A stretch of DNA of 64,000 nt, taken from RUG14300 sp964561145. GTDB taxonomy: Bacteria; Bacillota; Clostridia; Christensenellales; CAG-1252. The notes below the pieces were generated by a model. The model had not been told where the DNA came from. It searched no databases and saw only the letters and a program-made list of their open reading frames with translations. Position numbers and translations under genes: made by a program. Every line of letters begins with the position of its first letter. Position 1 is the stretch's first letter. This document shows positions 8,675 to 17,014 of the stretch, in pieces. Where the stretch lies: assembly GCA_964561145.1 (NCBI GenBank), contig CAZLNZ010000013.1:7304-71303 (forward strand), read 5' to 3'.

Positions 8675-8808
8675 ATAAGATGTCATTATTACTGCATTAG
8701 CAAACATATCTTGCACTCTATTTTTTTTCATACCATGGACCTTTAATATGGATTAAATACCGATTTTAAAGTATAACCCGTGGCGGTTCTTTTTTGGTGC
8801 AAGAAAGA

Positions 8809-8952
8809 GGATGAGATACCGACACCAAGGTGTCGCTCCTGCGGAGTTCGACTTCAGGCTTCGCCTTCCGCTCAGTATGACATTTCAGATATATGTTATT
8901 AGATTATTGTCGAATTTTTTAGTAATATTTCTTGTTTTTACATTTTGTTTCT
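8809..8952 (+). repeat. Dispersed intergenic repeat, copy B
   Basis: Nearly identical to copy A over the first 80 bases, including CGACACC-AA-GGTGTCG and CCGCTCAGTATGACATTT, with a recognisably similar AT-rich tail. It has the same orientation, 435 bases downstream of copy A. Confidence 0.85.
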
Positions 8953-8989
8953 CACTTTAAGTTGACACTCTTGCTTTTATCAACCCTCT

Positions 8990-9040
8990 TTTACATTTTT
9001 TTAACAAAATATTAACAAAAAAGCTTTTATATGGTATTAT
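8990..9040 (+). promoter_or_regulatory. PhoP-box-like triple repeat and promoter of the two-component operon
   Basis: TTTACA (8990), TTAACA (9001) and TTAACA (9012) are spaced exactly 11 bases apart, the pattern bound by OmpR/PhoP-type response regulators. The last TTAACA also serves as -35 at 17 bases from TATTAT (9035-9040). This suggests that the operon is controlled by its own regulator. Confidence 0.65.
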
Positions 9041-9074
9041 AATAGGAGTATCAAAATCGGAGAATAATATTATT

Positions 9075-9746
9075 ATGATCAAAATAATTGTAGCAGAGGA
9101 TGACGGTGCTTTAAATGCACTGATATGCGATTATCTCGAAAAAAACGAATATGTAGCTATTCCTTGTAAAGACGGGGTTGAAGCGTTGCAAGCCTTCAAT
9201 ACGCAAGAGGTTTCAATGGTTATCAGTGACATCATGATGCCGAACATGGATGGCTATGAGCTTGCAGAAAGAATCAGATCAAAGGACTCCGGAATTCCAA
9301 TTTTGTTTTTAACTGCAATCGATAGTAAGAATTCAAAAAAATACGGATATCAATTGGGAATCGATGATTATGTCGATAAGCCCTTTGATGCCGAAATACT
9401 TATGTTGAGAGTGGGAGCACTTCTTCGTCGTGCAAATATTACAAGAAGAAAAGAGCTTGTTGCCGGTAACTTAACAATGAACGAAGAGGAACATACCGCT
9501 TATGTTAACGGAGAGGAAATACCGTTGACGGTTAGAGAATTTGATTTACTCTATAAGCTTTTGTCTTTTCCACGCCGTGCCTTTTCACGTTCGGCACTAA
9601 TGGAAGAATTCTGGGATTATGACAGTTCTGCAACCTCTAGAACGGTAGATGTATATATGGCTAAAATTCGTGAAAAAACCTCTCAATGCGATGGGTTTGA
9701 AATAGTTACAGTTCACGGATTAGGATATAAAGCAGTGTTGAAATGA
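9075..9746 (+). CDS. OmpR/PhoB-family response regulator
   Basis: A 223-residue two-domain regulator. The receiver domain (1-118) has the acidic pair Asp9/Asp10, phospho-acceptor Asp52 in VISDIMMPNMDG, Thr80 and Lys102 in DKPFD. The winged-helix DNA-binding domain (about 125-223) ends with the typical TVHGLGYKAV. It is phosphorylated by the kinase encoded next, whose start overlaps its stop by four bases. The start is preceded by GGAG at an unusually long distance of about 12 bases. The 11-base-spaced TTAACA repeats upstream fit its own binding site. Confidence 0.95.
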   Translation: MIKIIVAEDDGALNALICDYLEKNEYVAIPCKDGVEALQAFNTQEVSMVISDIMMPNMDGYELAERIRSKDSGIPILFLTAIDSKNSKKYGYQLGIDDYVDKPFDAEILMLRVGALLRRANITRRKELVAGNLTMNEEEHTAYVNGEEIPLTVREFDLLYKLLSFPRRAFSRSALMEEFWDYDSSATSRTVDVYMAKIREKTSQCDGFEIVTVHGLGYKAVLK

Positions 9747-10801
9747 AAAAAAGAGGGAATAAGGTTAAAAGAACAGTAAGCGGCTATCTAGGCTTCTTTT
9801 TTATGGTCGCTATTACTTGCACTGCCTCCGTTCTTATATTAGAGGCAGTCCGTGCCAAAATAGGCAATGACACCTCGACACTCGCTTTTGTTATGCTTGT
9901 CGTCTGTTTCGGGTTATCTCTGTGCTGTACCGCCTTCGACGCACTTAGAAGAAAGCTTACAGATGAAAGCGCATTTGAACAGATTTTAGATGCAACGGAA
10001 AGAATAACAGAGGGAGACTTTACGATTAGACTTATTCCTCGTCATCCATATGGTAAATATGACGACTTGGATATGGTTATGGATAACTTAAACAAGATGG
10101 CGGAGGAGTTATCAAAAAACGAGCTCCTCAAAACAGATTTTATCTCAAACGTATCACATGAAATAAAAACCCCTCTGGCAATTATACAAAGCTACGCAAC
10201 CATACTATCCGATGATTCCTTGGAGGAAGAATCAAGAAAGACCTATTTGAAAATAATATCCGATGCATCGAAAAGACTCAGTACCCTTGTCGTAAATATC
10301 CTACAACTTAACAAACTTGAAAATCAAAGTGTACCCATAGAAAAAAAGATAGTTAATCTTGAAGAAAGTCTTTCAGAGGTAATCTTCGGTTTTGAAGACT
10401 TACTCATCAAAAAGAACCTTGATTTGGAATGTGATTTCGATGAGGTACGTATTTTTACATCACCTGCATTAATTGAGATAGTGTGGAATAATCTCTTATC
10501 CAATGCAATTAAGTTTACACCGGAAAACGGAAAAATATTCATTTCACTAAAGGGCGATTCTCAAAAGGCAACAATCCTGTTTAAAGATAGCGGACTCGGA
10601 ATGAATGAGGACACCGGGAAGCACATATTTGACAAGTTCTATCAGGGTGATACATCTCACTCAAAAGAAGGTAACGGTTTAGGCTTAGCCTTGGTTAAAA
10701 GAGTTATCGATATGCTTGACGGAAAAATAACCGTAGAGAGCGAATTGGGAAAGGGTACTTCGTTTTTAGTAACCCTTAAGGGGCTAGAGAATGAAGTATA
10801 G
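9743..10801 (+). CDS. Membrane sensor histidine kinase (HisKA/HATPase_c)
   Basis: A 352-residue kinase with two membrane helices (about residues 13-35 and 47-65) joined by a very short outside loop. It therefore has no real extracellular sensor domain and probably senses the membrane itself or a partner protein. A HAMP-like linker follows, then the H-box FISNVSHEIKTPLA (His139), the N-box NNLLSNAIKFTPENG, DSGLGM and GNGLGLALVK. It phosphorylates the response regulator encoded upstream. The next gene overlaps its end by 11 bases, so a membrane partner made in step with it is likely. Confidence 0.94.
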   Translation: MKKRGNKVKRTVSGYLGFFFMVAITCTASVLILEAVRAKIGNDTSTLAFVMLVVCFGLSLCCTAFDALRRKLTDESAFEQILDATERITEGDFTIRLIPRHPYGKYDDLDMVMDNLNKMAEELSKNELLKTDFISNVSHEIKTPLAIIQSYATILSDDSLEEESRKTYLKIISDASKRLSTLVVNILQLNKLENQSVPIEKKIVNLEESLSEVIFGFEDLLIKKNLDLECDFDEVRIFTSPALIEIVWNNLLSNAIKFTPENGKIFISLKGDSQKATILFKDSGLGMNEDTGKHIFDKFYQGDTSHSKEGNGLGLALVKRVIDMLDGKITVESELGKGTSFLVTLKGLENEV

Positions 10802-11720
10802 CTCCTTTAAGGAATGGATTAAAAAGCCTAGGGGTATAGGACTGATACTACTGTATATCTTTACCGCCATTTTTATAGCACTCTCGGTGGTACTATTATT
10901 TATTGATAACGGAAGTAGGGTAATCGATGCTATCAAATACCCATCATTTGCCCTTGCAGCAGTAACACTTGCATACAGCATATATACAATTATCATTTAT
11001 GCACCTCATTTAAAGAACAAGGTTGAGAATAGTTTGAAAAAGAATGCGGTTTTATCCAATCTATTGGAAGATTACACGTATAAAACAGCGATCTTTGCAA
11101 TCTTTTCCGTAATTATAACCATAGCCTTCGCAACAACAAACCTTGTGGGGGCGGTGAAATATAAAAGGGTATGGTATGGAGCGATAGCAGGCTATTACTT
11201 CTTGCTTCTCCTCTTTAGGGGCGGCATTCTAGTAGCCAATAGGCTGTGTAGTAAACACTTAAAAGGCGTCTCATATGAAAAAAGCAAACTAATGATATAC
11301 CTCATCGGAGGTGTTTTTCTAATACTTATAGAATTTGCAATGGCTGCAATTATTACCAATTTGATGTTGTCAAATAATGCCAATCAAAAAGGTGAGATAA
11401 TGACCATTGCAACTGCCGCTTACACTTTCTATAAAATAACAATGGCAATTATTAACTTAGTAAAGGCAAGGAAATCACAAAATCCCATAACTCAAGCCTT
11501 GAGAAATATAAATCTTGCAGACGCCTGTATGTCGCTAGTATCACTAACAGTGTTAATGCTATCCACATTCGGCGGAGAAAACGAACTTATCTATATAAAG
11601 GAAACCACCGGCTTTGCCGTATGCACGTTCATTATAGTTCTAGCTATAATTATGATTGTAAGAGCAAGTAAAGGCTTGAAGAAACTAAAAGGAGTAAAGG
11701 AAAATGAAGGACAACAATAA
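10791..11720 (+). CDS. Multi-span membrane protein linked to the two-component system
   Basis: A 309-residue protein with roughly eight hydrophobic segments, for example residues 17-39, 50-70, 96-120 and 125-145, and no motif I recognise. The short N-terminus is basic (KKPRG). It overlaps the kinase gene by 11 bases and the following gene by 17, so translation is probably coupled. Because the kinase lacks a sensor loop, this protein may act as sensor, target or transporter partner; that is inference from position only. Confidence 0.7.
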   Translation: MKYSSFKEWIKKPRGIGLILLYIFTAIFIALSVVLLFIDNGSRVIDAIKYPSFALAAVTLAYSIYTIIIYAPHLKNKVENSLKKNAVLSNLLEDYTYKTAIFAIFSVIITIAFATTNLVGAVKYKRVWYGAIAGYYFLLLLFRGGILVANRLCSKHLKGVSYEKSKLMIYLIGGVFLILIEFAMAAIITNLMLSNNANQKGEIMTIATAAYTFYKITMAIINLVKARKSQNPITQALRNINLADACMSLVSLTVLMLSTFGGENELIYIKETTGFAVCTFIIVLAIIMIVRASKGLKKLKGVKENEGQQ

Positions 11721-12102
11721 ATACAGCTATACTTATAGTTCTACGTCATCGGAAAGCGAAAGACGAGAGGTCGAAAGAATACGTAGCTACTATCAAAACA
11801 CAGAAAAGAATCAGGATTTTCTAAGACTTAAGAAACTCGACAAACGTGTTCGCAGATATCCTTTTATTATAAGCTTAGTTTTAGTTATAGTCGGAGTTTT
11901 AATTTTCGGTGCAGGACTCGCCCTCGTACTTCAATGGAACGAGTTCATTTGGGGAATAGTAGTTATGCTTATCGGATGTATACCAATGGCTTTTTCTCGC
12001 CCGTTACACGAAATACTTTACAAAAAGAATAATAAAAAATATCGTGATGAAATATTAGAACTTTCCGAACGTCTTTTAGATGATGAAGAAAGAAAAGAAT
12101 AA
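11704..12102 (+). CDS. Small membrane protein, last gene of the two-component operon
   Basis: A 132-residue protein with a charged, Ser/Tyr/Arg-rich N-terminus of about 55 residues. Two membrane helices follow (about 57-77 and 82-98), then a charged C-terminal tail ending DDEERKE. The start GGAG-ATG context lies inside the end of the previous gene (17-base overlap). No family is recognised. It is followed by a bidirectional terminator. A role in the same membrane process as its two neighbours is inferred. Confidence 0.65.
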   Translation: MKDNNKYSYTYSSTSSESERREVERIRSYYQNTEKNQDFLRLKKLDKRVRRYPFIISLVLVIVGVLIFGAGLALVLQWNEFIWGIVVMLIGCIPMAFSRPLHEILYKKNNKKYRDEILELSERLLDDEERKE

Positions 12103-12108
12103 CCAACC

Positions 12109-12145
12109 ATAAAAACGTGCCTCCAAAATCGGGGCACGTTTTTAT
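12109..12145. terminator. Bidirectional intrinsic terminator
   Basis: AAAAACGTGCC and GGCACGTTTTT (12111-12121 and 12133-12143) give a stem with A and T tracts on both sides. It serves the + two-component operon and the convergent - pyrR-uraA operon. Confidence 0.92.
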
Positions 12146-12165
12146 AATGTTTTCTTTATTATATT

Positions 12166-13665
12166 TTACTTGATAACCTGTTGCTTTTCCGTATCAATAC
12201 CTTGCTCAGTCTCCTCGTCTTCAAAATCATCGGGGAGTGTTTCTTCTTTTTTCTCAAGTTTATTGAGAATCAGATTGGTAACGATACCTAAAATCAATGC
12301 GGTAGCAATGGTTGTGATTTGAATGTAATTCGAAGCATCGTCACCGATCAATCCCTTTGCATTAAGGGGGATTTTAATCGATAAACCACCGATACCTGCA
12401 ATCAATATTGCCGACACAACAAAGAGGTTATGATTGTTACCGAGATCCACTTCCTTGAGCATTTTTAAGCCCGAGACCGCAATAAAGCCGTAGAGTGTTA
12501 AACAAACACCGCCCATAACACAACTTGGAATGGTGCGAAGTAACGACATTAACGGACTTATAAAGGAAAGCAAGATAGCCAAGATAGCAGTTGTCCAAAT
12601 TGTTATAACGGAAGCATTTCTTGTGATTGCAACACAACCGACAGACTCTCCGTAGGTTGTATTGGGACATACGCCGAAAATAGTACCGGCAATAGACCCG
12701 ACACCATCACCTAAAAGTGTACGAGCAAGCCCCGGTTCCGAGCTATCTACAAGTTCTCTTCCGATAATCGTGCCTAAATTCTTGTGGTCGGCAATGTGCT
12801 CTGCAAATACTACCATTGCCACAGGAATAAACGCCAATGCGATACTTGCAACACCGGACCAATTGAGTAGCGTAGCCCCCTCAATAACTGCTTCACCTTT
12901 GATAAGCTCTTGAATAGCACCGATTATAGAAAGATGAGGATAGTTAAAGAAAGCGGTAATTCCTACAAACTCTCCCTCCTTTACAAAGTTCTCTATTAAC
13001 GGAGTCCAGTTTATTATTTTCAAATAATCTATATCGCAACCGTAACCGATACCGCTAAATATTGCCGCCACGATATATCCAGCAACAATGCCGATAACAA
13101 AGGGAATCAATCGCATGCTTTTAAAACGTTTTTGTGTGGAACAAATAATTATTACAAAAAATGCAACCAAGCCGCAGAGAATTGCTACCAGGTTGTAAGA
13201 GCCATATGTAGAGGCACCCGATGCCTTTACGAAATCGCCCATTGCCGAGCCCGCAAGCGATAAGCCGATCAAGGCAACAGTAGGTCCGATAACAACCGGA
13301 GGCATAAGCTTTGAAATCCAGCCGGTACCTGCGAATTTCACAATTATTGCAATGATAACATAAACCAAGCCCGCAAATATAGAACCTAAGATAACACCAC
13401 AGTAGCCATAGGAAACAGCAACTAAAAGAGAGCTTATAAAGGCAAAGGAACTGCCTAAAAAGACAGGGCTTTTTGACCTTGTAAAGAGTAGATATACTAT
13501 CGTACCGACTCCTGCACCGCAAATTGCCGCAGCCATATCTAAGCCATGTCCGACAATAGAAGGTACTGCAATAGTTGCCGCTAGTATTGCTAAGATTTGT
13601 TGAAAGGCAAACACTATGGTTTTTCCAAGTTTCGGTCTGTCTTCTACGTCATAGAGTAATTTCAT
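12166..13665 (-). CDS. uraA: Uracil permease / NCS2 nucleobase:cation symporter
   Basis: A 499-residue transporter with about 14 membrane segments, typical of the NCS2 family (UraA/PurP/XanQ type). It shows the QQILAILAATIAVPSIVG start and the GVCPNTTYGESVG segment in the middle that carries the substrate-binding residues. It imports uracil or a related base with H+. Its place behind pyrR under a PyrR attenuator makes uracil the most likely substrate. The C-terminal acidic tail of about 35 residues is longer than in E. coli UraA. A good Shine-Dalgarno, GGAGG, is read on the minus strand before the ATG. Confidence 0.93.
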   Translation of the reverse strand: MKLLYDVEDRPKLGKTIVFAFQQILAILAATIAVPSIVGHGLDMAAAICGAGVGTIVYLLFTRSKSPVFLGSSFAFISSLLVAVSYGYCGVILGSIFAGLVYVIIAIIVKFAGTGWISKLMPPVVIGPTVALIGLSLAGSAMGDFVKASGASTYGSYNLVAILCGLVAFFVIIICSTQKRFKSMRLIPFVIGIVAGYIVAAIFSGIGYGCDIDYLKIINWTPLIENFVKEGEFVGITAFFNYPHLSIIGAIQELIKGEAVIEGATLLNWSGVASIALAFIPVAMVVFAEHIADHKNLGTIIGRELVDSSEPGLARTLLGDGVGSIAGTIFGVCPNTTYGESVGCVAITRNASVITIWTTAILAILLSFISPLMSLLRTIPSCVMGGVCLTLYGFIAVSGLKMLKEVDLGNNHNLFVVSAILIAGIGGLSIKIPLNAKGLIGDDASNYIQITTIATALILGIVTNLILNKLEKKEETLPDDFEDEETEQGIDTEKQQVIK

Positions 13666-13701
13666 TTTACATCCTCCAATTTATTATTTCGCTAAAAGCG
13701 A

Positions 13702-14238
13702 TTATTCCATTTCAAATAACTCAACATCGGTTCTTCCATCAACGGCTTCGAGATGAACAGAAATCACTTCTCTTGAAGAGGTCGGTACGTTTTTTCCTAC
13801 AAAGTCCGCTCTTATGGGAAGCTCGCGATGTCCTCTGTCAACCAATATTGCAAGGCGTATAGATTGTGGTCTACCTAAAGAGAAAACCGCCTCCATTGCA
13901 GCCCTTGCCGTTCTACCGGTATATAAGACATCGTCTACTATTATTACATCCTTTCCGTCAATGGAAATCGGTACATCGGTCCCATTGAGAATAGGGGCAT
14001 CCGATACATGGGAAATATCATCTCTATAAAAAGTTATGTCTAATCTCCCGACAGCAACCTTTTGCGCGTGTGCCTCGATGTTGGCTGCAATTATCTCGGC
14101 AAGGGGAACACCTCTAGTATATATTCCAAGTATGACGATATTGGATAAATCCTTAGTATTTTCGATTATTTCATAGGAAATACGTGTTAATGACCTTCTG
14201 ACATAACTTTCATCCATTATTTTTGCTTTAAGCTTCAT
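13702..14238 (-). CDS. pyrR: PyrR, pyrimidine attenuation regulator / uracil phosphoribosyltransferase
   Basis: A 178-residue type I phosphoribosyltransferase with the PRPP loop VIIVDDVLYTGRTARAAM and a length typical of PyrR. It binds pyr leader RNA when UMP or UTP is high and promotes termination, and it can also make UMP from uracil and PRPP. I place the start at MKLKAKIMDE because a GGAGG lies 6 bases ahead of that ATG; a longer frame to 14298 would run through the terminator of the leader. The first gene of the pyrR-uraA unit, it is preceded by its own attenuator. Confidence 0.95.
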   Translation of the reverse strand: MKLKAKIMDESYVRRSLTRISYEIIENTKDLSNIVILGIYTRGVPLAEIIAANIEAHAQKVAVGRLDITFYRDDISHVSDAPILNGTDVPISIDGKDVIIVDDVLYTGRTARAAMEAVFSLGRPQSIRLAILVDRGHRELPIRADFVGKNVPTSSREVISVHLEAVDGRTDVELFEME

Positions 14239-14255
14239 ATTAACCTCCGTATATG

Positions 14256-14288
14256 AAAAACGGATCTTGCATAATACGACAAGATCCG
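14256..14288 (-). terminator. Attenuator terminator of the pyrR leader
   Basis: On the minus strand CGGATCTTG pairs with CAAGATCCG and is followed by TTTTT just before the pyrR ribosome binding site. The competing antiterminator forms when GACAAGAGCC, inside the PyrR hairpin upstream, pairs with GGATCTTGTC (9 of 10 bases). Confidence 0.9.
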
Positions 14289-14314
14289 ACCATAACAAAA
14301 GTATTATATTTAGT

Positions 14315-14353
14315 GGCTCTTGTCGATATCTCTGTATCGCCGTTAAAGAATCC
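14315..14353 (-). promoter_or_regulatory. PyrR RNA-binding hairpin (anti-antiterminator)
   Basis: The minus-strand RNA starts GGATTCTTTAACGG and ends ACAAGAGCC. The lower stem is GG(A)TTCTT with AAGAGCC, the upper stem CGATA/TATCG, and the loop CAGAGA. This matches the known PyrR-binding fold and its CAGAGA-type loop. PyrR bound here frees the terminator at 14256-14288. Confidence 0.9.
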
Positions 14354-14382
14354 GTTTAGAGTACCTCAATACTCTATGGCGT

Positions 14383-14411
14383 ATTCTATCACCTAGTGTT
14401 TTTTCTGTCAA
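14383..14411 (-). promoter_or_regulatory. Promoter of pyrR-uraA
   Basis: On the minus strand, TTGACA and TAGAAT are separated by 17 bases, giving a leader of about 140 bases that holds the attenuator. Confidence 0.85.
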
Positions 14412-14451
14412 GGGTTTTATCGTCAAGTATTTATTTTTATCAATTCAGCAA

Positions 14452-14481
14452 TTGACTATCCCCTCGGGATAAGTATATAAT
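14452..14481 (+). promoter_or_regulatory. Promoter of cysS
   Basis: TTGACT and TATAAT are separated by 18 bases. The untranslated leader is only about 40 bases, too short for a T-box. Confidence 0.75.
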
Positions 14482-14527
14482 ATATATAGCGTTAGGGAAT
14501 TATCCAAAAGGCACTTAGGAGGCTGTT

Positions 14528-15961
14528 ATGAAAATATACAACGTGTTAACCGGTAGAAAAGAGGAGTTTGTCCCTCAAAACCAAAATGAGGTATTAATGT
14601 ATGCCTGCGGCATTACAGCTAGCGGTGATGCACATATCGGACACGCTTATCAAGCCGTAGTTTTTGACGTTATACGTAGCTACCTTGAATACATCGGATA
14701 CAAAGTTAAGTATGTTAGAAATTATACCGACGTAGATGACAAAATTATCCTCAAAGCTCGTGAAAAGGGTGTAGACCCTAAGCTGTTCGCATTGGAAAAA
14801 ATGCACGCAATAGATGAGCAATTTTCTCGTTTGGGAATCCGTCCTCCGACAATTCAAAGTAAGGCAACGGAGTGTATTGACGATATGATACACTTTATTT
14901 CGGCATTGATTGAAAAAGGCTATGCATACAAAACAGATGACGGCTGTGTTTATTTTAGGGTAAATGCTTTTCCTTCCTACGGTAGCTTTTCACATCGCAC
15001 CGAAAGCGAGGATCAATTGTCCGGTGTAAGAAAAGAGGTGGAGTCCGGCAAGGAAAACAGCCACGACTTTGCCCTTTGGAAAGCGGCAGGTACCGATGAA
15101 ATCTACTGGGATTCGCCATTTGGAAAGGGACGCCCCGGCTGGCACCTAGAATGCTCCTGTATGAGCATGAAGTACCTCGGTGAAACACTGGATATTCACG
15201 GCGGTGGAAAAGATCTTATCTTCCCACACCATGAAAATGAAATTGCACAAAGTGAAGCCTTGACCGGTAAACGTTTTGCCAATTATTGGATTCACAACGG
15301 CTTAGTAAAGGTTAACGGTCAAAAGATGAGCAAATCCTTGAATAACAGCATTTTCCTCAAAGACGTCTTGGACGAGTTCGAAGCCGATGTCATTAAAATG
15401 CTGATCCTATCGAATAGCTACCGCTCAGACCTGAACGTTATTGACGGAATGTTCAATACCCTAGAGGGAAAAGTCTTTAACCTATACAAGCTTTTCGACA
15501 ATATCGATAAAAAATATTTCGGTGTAACCCCTTGCGAGGAGAACGAGTATTCACTGCGTATCCTGTCAGATTTCAGAAAAGCTATGGATAACGACTTCAA
15601 TACCGCCTTGGCTATCGCAAATCTCAATAGATACCTCCAAGATCTTTCCTCTTTTGTCAAAAAAGATACTCAAAGCCCCGAGGTTATCGTAGGAATTAAA
15701 AAAACCATAATCAAAGTATATGGCGTTTTAAGACTTTTTGATAGAAAACCGGAAGAGGTTATCGAAAGAGTAAGAAACAAGTACCTCGTAAAAAACGGCA
15801 TATCTAAAGAATGGGCGGAGGAGTTAGTTTCACGCTGGGTCGTTGCAAGAGATGCCAAAGATTTTGAAACTGCAGATGCAATCAGAGGAGAGCTACAGGC
15901 TAAAAACCTAATGATAGTAACCTCCAAAGAGGGTGTTTATTGGGAAGTAACGCTAAAATAA
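14528..15961 (+). CDS. cysS: Cysteinyl-tRNA synthetase
   Basis: Charges tRNA-Cys. The 477-residue class I enzyme has the HIGH motif in GDAHIGHAYQ (residues 36-39), the zinc-site cysteine in CGITASG (Cys27), the GWHLECSCMS and IFPHHENEIAQSEA segments, and the KMSKS motif in NGQKMSKSLNNS. The C-terminal DALR-like helical domain is complete. The start is supported by AGGAGG 7 bases upstream. It has its own promoter, divergent from pyrR, and no tRNA-sensing leader, unlike many Bacillota aminoacyl-tRNA synthetase genes. Confidence 0.97.
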   Translation: MKIYNVLTGRKEEFVPQNQNEVLMYACGITASGDAHIGHAYQAVVFDVIRSYLEYIGYKVKYVRNYTDVDDKIILKAREKGVDPKLFALEKMHAIDEQFSRLGIRPPTIQSKATECIDDMIHFISALIEKGYAYKTDDGCVYFRVNAFPSYGSFSHRTESEDQLSGVRKEVESGKENSHDFALWKAAGTDEIYWDSPFGKGRPGWHLECSCMSMKYLGETLDIHGGGKDLIFPHHENEIAQSEALTGKRFANYWIHNGLVKVNGQKMSKSLNNSIFLKDVLDEFEADVIKMLILSNSYRSDLNVIDGMFNTLEGKVFNLYKLFDNIDKKYFGVTPCEENEYSLRILSDFRKAMDNDFNTALAIANLNRYLQDLSSFVKKDTQSPEVIVGIKKTIIKVYGVLRLFDRKPEEVIERVRNKYLVKNGISKEWAEELVSRWVVARDAKDFETADAIRGELQAKNLMIVTSKEGVYWEVTLK

Positions 15962-15975
15962 AATTTGAAGGGCTA

Positions 15976-16004
15976 TTGCATTTGGGTACTGTATGTGTTA
16001 AAAT
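15976..16004 (+). promoter_or_regulatory. Promoter directly before a start codon
   Basis: TTGCAT and TAAAAT are separated by 17 bases. The -10 box ends 11 bases before the ATG at 16016, so the transcript would have almost no leader. Confidence 0.6.
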
Positions 16005-16015
16005 TTGAATAGAGT

Positions 16016-16978
16016 ATGACTAAAATCAAAGAAAACAAAAGCTTTTATCTAATCGGTTTATGTGCGGCTATTTCATATGCTGCAGGAATTTTTGCAAGCT
16101 CCATATACAATAAATTCGGAGGTCTTGCCATTGGACTCGTTGTTGCCCTTATAGCATTTTTTGCAGAAGTATATTTTATTGCAACGGCGGGGGCAGTAGC
16201 CAAAACTCGTTCAAAGGGTACATTGATAGTATCTTCCGTTTTGGCATTGATTTATGTCGGATTATTTATTTCCTGTGATATCGCAGGTAAGACTCCGATA
16301 ATGGCTACAATAAACAGCGAAGCCTCCCTTCTCGGAATCGAGACTCAACCAACAGAATTCGGTACCGCTCTTCTTGTTTTTGAAATGCTTTGCCTCACGG
16401 TTTTGCTGTTAACTATCGCAAGATATACGGCAAATGCTTTCGGAAAAGAATTATCTTTTTATGAAAGATTATTGGGAACCATGAGGGCAAGACAGGAGCA
16501 CAAGGAGGATGAAATCAGCGAGCTTCCCAGAAAAGATACCGATAGAATAGTTTTAGAAGCTAAAGCCGACGTGCCAAATATAAAAATAAATGACGTAAAT
16601 CCCGTCTATCCGCCCGAAAAAGAGGCTGAAAGCGTAATCCCCGAGCACAAAGTAGATGTCCACACCTCGGAAGATATCGATGATATTCCTAATATCTCGG
16701 AGGAAAGTACGATAGACGTTAACGAGCCTATTATCGTTGATAGTTTGGAGGAAACGGCAGAATCTTACGAGAACAAGGTTGAGGAAAGCACTCTAGATCA
16801 TGTTATTGACGAAGAAGAAGAGGAATTATTCTCGGGTGCCGGCATCGACGAGGAACCTTCGGCACAAGCCTTCGCACGTGATGTTAGACAGGAATTTGTT
16901 ATCCACCGCACGACCCACAAGGAGGACGAGAACGATGACCTATATACCGACTTCACTTATGGCTCAGACGACAATTGA
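16016..16978 (+). CDS. Membrane protein with long acidic cytoplasmic tail
   Basis: A 320-residue protein with four membrane helices (about residues 10-27, 33-56, 66-85 and 117-140). A tail of about 170 residues follows that is strongly acidic and low in complexity (runs of Glu, Asp, Ile, Ser), with no domain I recognise. No ribosome binding site precedes the ATG, and the promoter -10 sits 11 bases upstream, so it may be translated from a leaderless mRNA. The malic enzyme gene follows after 36 bases and is probably cotranscribed. Function is unknown. Confidence 0.7.
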   Translation: MTKIKENKSFYLIGLCAAISYAAGIFASSIYNKFGGLAIGLVVALIAFFAEVYFIATAGAVAKTRSKGTLIVSSVLALIYVGLFISCDIAGKTPIMATINSEASLLGIETQPTEFGTALLVFEMLCLTVLLLTIARYTANAFGKELSFYERLLGTMRARQEHKEDEISELPRKDTDRIVLEAKADVPNIKINDVNPVYPPEKEAESVIPEHKVDVHTSEDIDDIPNISEESTIDVNEPIIVDSLEETAESYENKVEESTLDHVIDEEEEELFSGAGIDEEPSAQAFARDVRQEFVIHRTTHKEDENDDLYTDFTYGSDDN

Positions 16979-17014
16979 TTATTATGTTAAAAATCTTTTA
17001 AGGAGATACTAAAT

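Noticed and set aside
14400..14527. Possible T-box leader before cysS
   Set aside because: The gap between promoter and start is only about 40 bases, with no specifier loop or T-box sequence.
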